Origin: Chromohalobacter canadensis | GTDB taxonomy: Bacteria; Pseudomonadota; Gammaproteobacteria; Pseudomonadales; Halomonadaceae | Direction: 5' to 3' | Assembly (NCBI RefSeq): GCF_034479555.1 | Contig: NZ_CP140151.1 | Span: 3,410,001 to 3,474,000, forward strand | Length of the DNA stretch: 64,000 bases | Shown: positions 61,597 through 64,000 of the stretch, piece after piece | Layout of the letters: every line of letters begins with the position of its first letter | How positions within the stretch are numbered: the stretch's first letter is position 1 | Program-made: the position numbers and the translations under genes | Notes under the pieces: generated by a model | Told to the model about the DNA's origin: nothing | Databases searched by the model: none | The model's input: only the letters and a program-made list of their open reading frames with translations

Positions 61597-62850
61597 ATGA
61601 AGGTTCATTGCAGGTGGCTGGCGGGCCTAGGGTCGCCAGTGCGTGTGGCGTCGTTGGTGAGAATGGCGTCGTTGGTGAATGTGACGTCGTTGGTACTTGT
61701 CGTGTCGCTCGCGTTGATGGCGACGCCGTCCATGGCAGAGGTCAAGGTCGGTATGGTCGCGCCCTTCAGCGGGGCAGCGTCATCGCTCGGGGAGGGAATG
61801 CGGCAGGGCATCGAGGCGCGCTTCGCCGAGGCCAACGAGTCGGGCGGTGTGAATGGTGAGACGCTGACGTTGGTGACACGCGATGACGGTTATGAGCCGT
61901 TGCGCTCGGCCAAGTCAACACGCGAGCTTCTGGAAGACGACGATATATTGGCGATGCTGGGCAACGTCGGTACGCCCACTGCAATCGTCAACCTGCCTAT
62001 TCTGCTTGACCATAAGATGCCGCTGATAGGTGCGCTCACCGGCAGCGGCATCTTGCGTCAGTCCCCGCCGGATCGCTATGTCTTCAACTATCGCGCGAGT
62101 TATGCCCAGGAAACCGCGACGATGATCGAGGGCTTGCTGATGGCCGGCATCGCGCCCGAGGAAATCGCCTTCTTTACTCAGGCCGACGGTTACGGCGATG
62201 CCGGTTACCAAGGCGCGCTGCGCTCGTTGGCCAATCATGGTTATTCCCACCCCGAACGCTTGGCGCATGGACGCTACACGCGCGGCACGCGCAATGTGCA
62301 TCGCGGGCTCGCCACTGTCTTGCAGGCACCCGTGACGCCTAAAGCAGTGATCATCGTGGGCACCTACGGGCCGGCGGCGGATTTCATCCGCGAAGCCCGC
62401 AAGGACCTGCCCGATGCGTTGTTTCTCAATGTCTCCTTCGTGGGTAGCCAGGCGCTGCTCGATGAACTGGGCAACGCCGCCGAAGGCGTGATCGTGACCC
62501 AGGTAGTGCCACCCCATACCTCGGATCTGCCGGGTGTCGAGGCGTATCGCGCCGCCTTGCAGGCCAATGGCGCCGACAGCGACGGCGATTTCGTGTCGCT
62601 GGAGGGCTATCTGGCGGCGTCGCTGTTCATCAAAGGGCTTGAAGCGGCCGGCACCGATCCCGACCGCGAGGCGCTCGTCGATGGCCTGGAAGGTTTGGGC
62701 GACATCGATCTTGGCATTGGCAAGCCACTGACGTTGGGTTCCAAGGATCATCAAGCGAGCAATGCCGTGTGGGCCACGCGTATTCACGACGGCCAATTCG
62801 AGTTGGTCGATTGGTTCACCCTGCTCGATGATGGCGCGGCCAAGGAGTAA
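61597..62850 (+). CDS. periplasmic branched-chain-amino-acid-type binding protein
   Basis: Protein of 417 residues of the Leu/Ile/Val-binding protein fold (Peripla_BP_6). The mature start is near VKVGMVAPFSGAASSLGEGMRQGIE, followed by LVTRDDGYEP, MLGNVGTPTAIVNLPIL and QADGYGDAGYQGAL. The signal peptide is unusually long and carries four 18-base tandem units coding VASLVR/MASLVN/VTSLVL/VVSLAL. No ABC transporter genes follow. Instead a membrane sensor begins four bases later, so the protein may serve as a periplasmic signal receptor. The ligand is unknown. Confidence 0.82.
   Translation: MKVHCRWLAGLGSPVRVASLVRMASLVNVTSLVLVVSLALMATPSMAEVKVGMVAPFSGAASSLGEGMRQGIEARFAEANESGGVNGETLTLVTRDDGYEPLRSAKSTRELLEDDDILAMLGNVGTPTAIVNLPILLDHKMPLIGALTGSGILRQSPPDRYVFNYRASYAQETATMIEGLLMAGIAPEEIAFFTQADGYGDAGYQGALRSLANHGYSHPERLAHGRYTRGTRNVHRGLATVLQAPVTPKAVIIVGTYGPAADFIREARKDLPDALFLNVSFVGSQALLDELGNAAEGVIVTQVVPPHTSDLPGVEAYRAALQANGADSDGDFVSLEGYLAASLFIKGLEAAGTDPDREALVDGLEGLGDIDLGIGKPLTLGSKDHQASNAVWATRIHDGQFELVDWFTLLDDGAAKE
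61645..61716 (+). repeat. four 18-base tandem units inside a signal-peptide region
   Basis: GTGGCGTCGTTGGTGAGA, ATGGCGTCGTTGGTGAAT, GTGACGTCGTTGGTACTT and GTCGTGTCGCTCGCGTTG follow each other in frame. They lengthen the hydrophobic core of the signal peptide by whole six-residue units, a form of repeat able to grow or shrink. Confidence 0.75.
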
Positions 62851-62854
62851 CCCC

Positions 62855-64000
62855 ATGAAAAAGAGTTTGAGCCTACGGGCGATGTTGATCGGGTTGTTCG
62901 TGGCCGCGGTGCTGGGGGCGTTGATTCCCGCGGCGGCAGGGTTTTTGTCCAACCAGCGGTTGATCGAGGCGCAGAGCCTGTTTACCGATGAAATACTGCC
63001 GCAGCAGGCGGCCAGTGGTGACATGAGCGATGCGTTGACGCGTTATCGTCAACGCCAGTCGGGTCTGCTTGCCGCCGACAGCGAGGCTGCCTTCGATGAC
63101 GTCATTGACCAGGCCGAGGCCGATGAAGCCTTCACGGCGGGGCGTGACAGGCTCGCTGCATTGATCGGCGACGATAACCAGGCGTTGTTCGAGACACTGG
63201 AAAGTGATTACGCCGACTTGCGCCAGGCCGATACCGCGCTGGAAGAAGTGCGCCGCGAGGACGTAGCGCTGACCGCTTCCATGCGCGCGCGTATCGACGA
63301 GATGCAGGACAAGATCGGCGAAGTATTGACCGACGCCGAATCGATGGCGGGACGTGCGACCCTCGAGGACGTACGTGAGCAACGCGCCCTGATCGGACGC
63401 GTCCAGTCGATGCAGGACGATGGGATGTCGATGGTGCCGATGTCGATGCTCGATACGCTGACGGAACAGCGTGCCAACATCGCTGGGCTCAGCAGCGACG
63501 TGCAGATGCTGGTGGCACAACTGGCCGATCAGGGGCGGCAACTGATGCAGGTCGACAGCCACGATGCGTTGGTCGATCTGCGCTATAACCAGATCGCTCA
63601 GCAGATTTCGCGGATTCAACAGGCGTTGGCGAGTATCGAGGGCGCGGTAGGGGCGACGCCGGCCCAGCAGGAAAGTGCCGGTCAGTTGGAAGATGTCGTG
63701 ACCGAACTCAATGAATTGATGCTGACGAGCGACAACGCCGTTTATGCATTGCGCGATCGTCAGCTTGGCTTGCGCGAGCGCTCTCAACAGGCCTTGGCTG
63801 GCGTTTCCCAGGCGATGGACGGCATGGGCGAGAGCCTGGAGCGCGTCGAAGCCTATGCTGCCGAGCGCGCCGATGACGCCGCCAACCAAGCCGCCGCGAC
63901 CGCGCAGGCCGGTCGCGTATTGCAGCTCGTTGTGTTGTTGATCGTGATCGTGATTCTGGCGGCGGTGGGCTGGCGCGTGATGACACGCGTGCTCAAGCCC
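62855..64000 (+). CDS. membrane sensor protein, 3' end outside the window
   Basis: An open frame runs without a stop from ATG 62855 (GGAG upstream) to the window edge, 382 codons. A first membrane helix spans about residues 8-28 (LRAMLIGLFVAAVLGALIPA), a long helical periplasmic domain of roughly 320 residues follows, and a second helix (VLQLVVLLIVIVILAAVGW) lies near residues 355-373, leading into the start of a HAMP domain (MTRVLKP). The layout is that of a chemoreceptor, histidine kinase or cyclase; the output domain lies outside the window. It follows a binding-protein gene by four bases and probably senses that protein. Confidence 0.75.
   Translation, partial: MKKSLSLRAMLIGLFVAAVLGALIPAAAGFLSNQRLIEAQSLFTDEILPQQAASGDMSDALTRYRQRQSGLLAADSEAAFDDVIDQAEADEAFTAGRDRLAALIGDDNQALFETLESDYADLRQADTALEEVRREDVALTASMRARIDEMQDKIGEVLTDAESMAGRATLEDVREQRALIGRVQSMQDDGMSMVPMSMLDTLTEQRANIAGLSSDVQMLVAQLADQGRQLMQVDSHDALVDLRYNQIAQQISRIQQALASIEGAVGATPAQQESAGQLEDVVTELNELMLTSDNAVYALRDRQLGLRERSQQALAGVSQAMDGMGESLERVEAYAAERADDAANQAAATAQAGRVLQLVVLLIVIVILAAVGWRVMTRVLKP

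Overview
The window reads as a chromosomal segment of a moderately halophilic gammaproteobacterium, most likely Halomonadaceae (Halomonas/Chromohalobacter type). This is an inference from codon use, from the GC-rich housekeeping-like genes at the right end, from an OpuAC-type osmolyte-binding protein remnant, from sulfotransferase-containing exopolysaccharide genes, and from Rpn-nuclease genes preceded by REP-like hairpins. No rRNA, tRNA or CRISPR array was seen.

Layout. (1) 1-13 kb: a mostly AT-rich surface-polysaccharide block. It holds a putative rhamnosyltransferase, a TPR-GT2 glycosyltransferase, an unusual ABC-type membrane domain joined to a kinase-like domain, a two-domain protein ending in an alginate-lyase-like domain, GT2, an Alg14/Alg13-like pair, a WcaJ-type initiating phosphotransferase, an O-antigen ligase/polymerase-like protein, a ParB-like protein and a sulfotransferase. 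(2) 13.7-25.3 kb: a scarred accessory zone. It holds an IS481-type element with a frameshift, a GT92-like glycosyltransferase, an ISL3 element sitting in an IS3 remnant, a 2-kb direct duplication of a VapBC-Rpn module (one Rpn copy broken by a 73-bp triple hairpin), a chimeric OpuAC fragment, a third Rpn gene, the tyrosine phosphatase wzb and a TacAT-like toxin-antitoxin pair. (3) 25.5-31.7 kb: a LysR regulator convergent with a four-gene catabolic operon (DUF3100 membrane protein, M20 amidohydrolase, 3-hydroxyisobutyrate-dehydrogenase-like enzyme, aldehyde dehydrogenase). (4) 31.9-34.0 kb: a Tat-type exported beta-helix protein. (5) 34.4-50.9 kb: a Wzx/Wzy-dependent polysaccharide locus (second initiating phosphotransferase, wza preceded by a perfect RfaH ops element, wzc, flippase, three GT4 enzymes, EpsG-like polymerase, acyltransferase, polysaccharide deacetylase, galE, asparagine-synthase-like protein). 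(6) 51.0-56.8 kb: a tightly overlapping set resembling the actinobacterial decaprenyl-phosphoryl-D-arabinose pathway (UbiA-type phosphoribosyltransferase, flippase-like protein, DprE1-like, DprE2-like, HAD phosphatase) ending in an unassigned polytopic protein that may be the arabinosyltransferase. (7) 57.0-64.0 kb: a HepT/MntA pair, a membrane diguanylate cyclase, a DadA-like oxidoreductase, a branched-chain-amino-acid-type binding protein and the first 382 codons of a membrane sensor.

How it fits together: two initiating phosphotransferases and two sets of glycosyltransferases suggest two polymers. They are exported or ligated through one Wza-Wzc-Wzb machine and one WaaL/Wzy-like protein, and decorated with sulfate, acyl groups and possibly D-arabinofuranose. 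Wzb is separated from Wza/Wzc by about 12 kb that contains the catabolic operon and the beta-helix gene, with the duplication- and IS-rich zone on its other side, so the original locus has probably been rearranged. The most unusual items are the transporter-kinase fusion at 3.2-4.9 kb, the arabinose-type cluster at 51-56.8 kb, and the hairpin cassette inserted exactly at an Rpn active-site motif.
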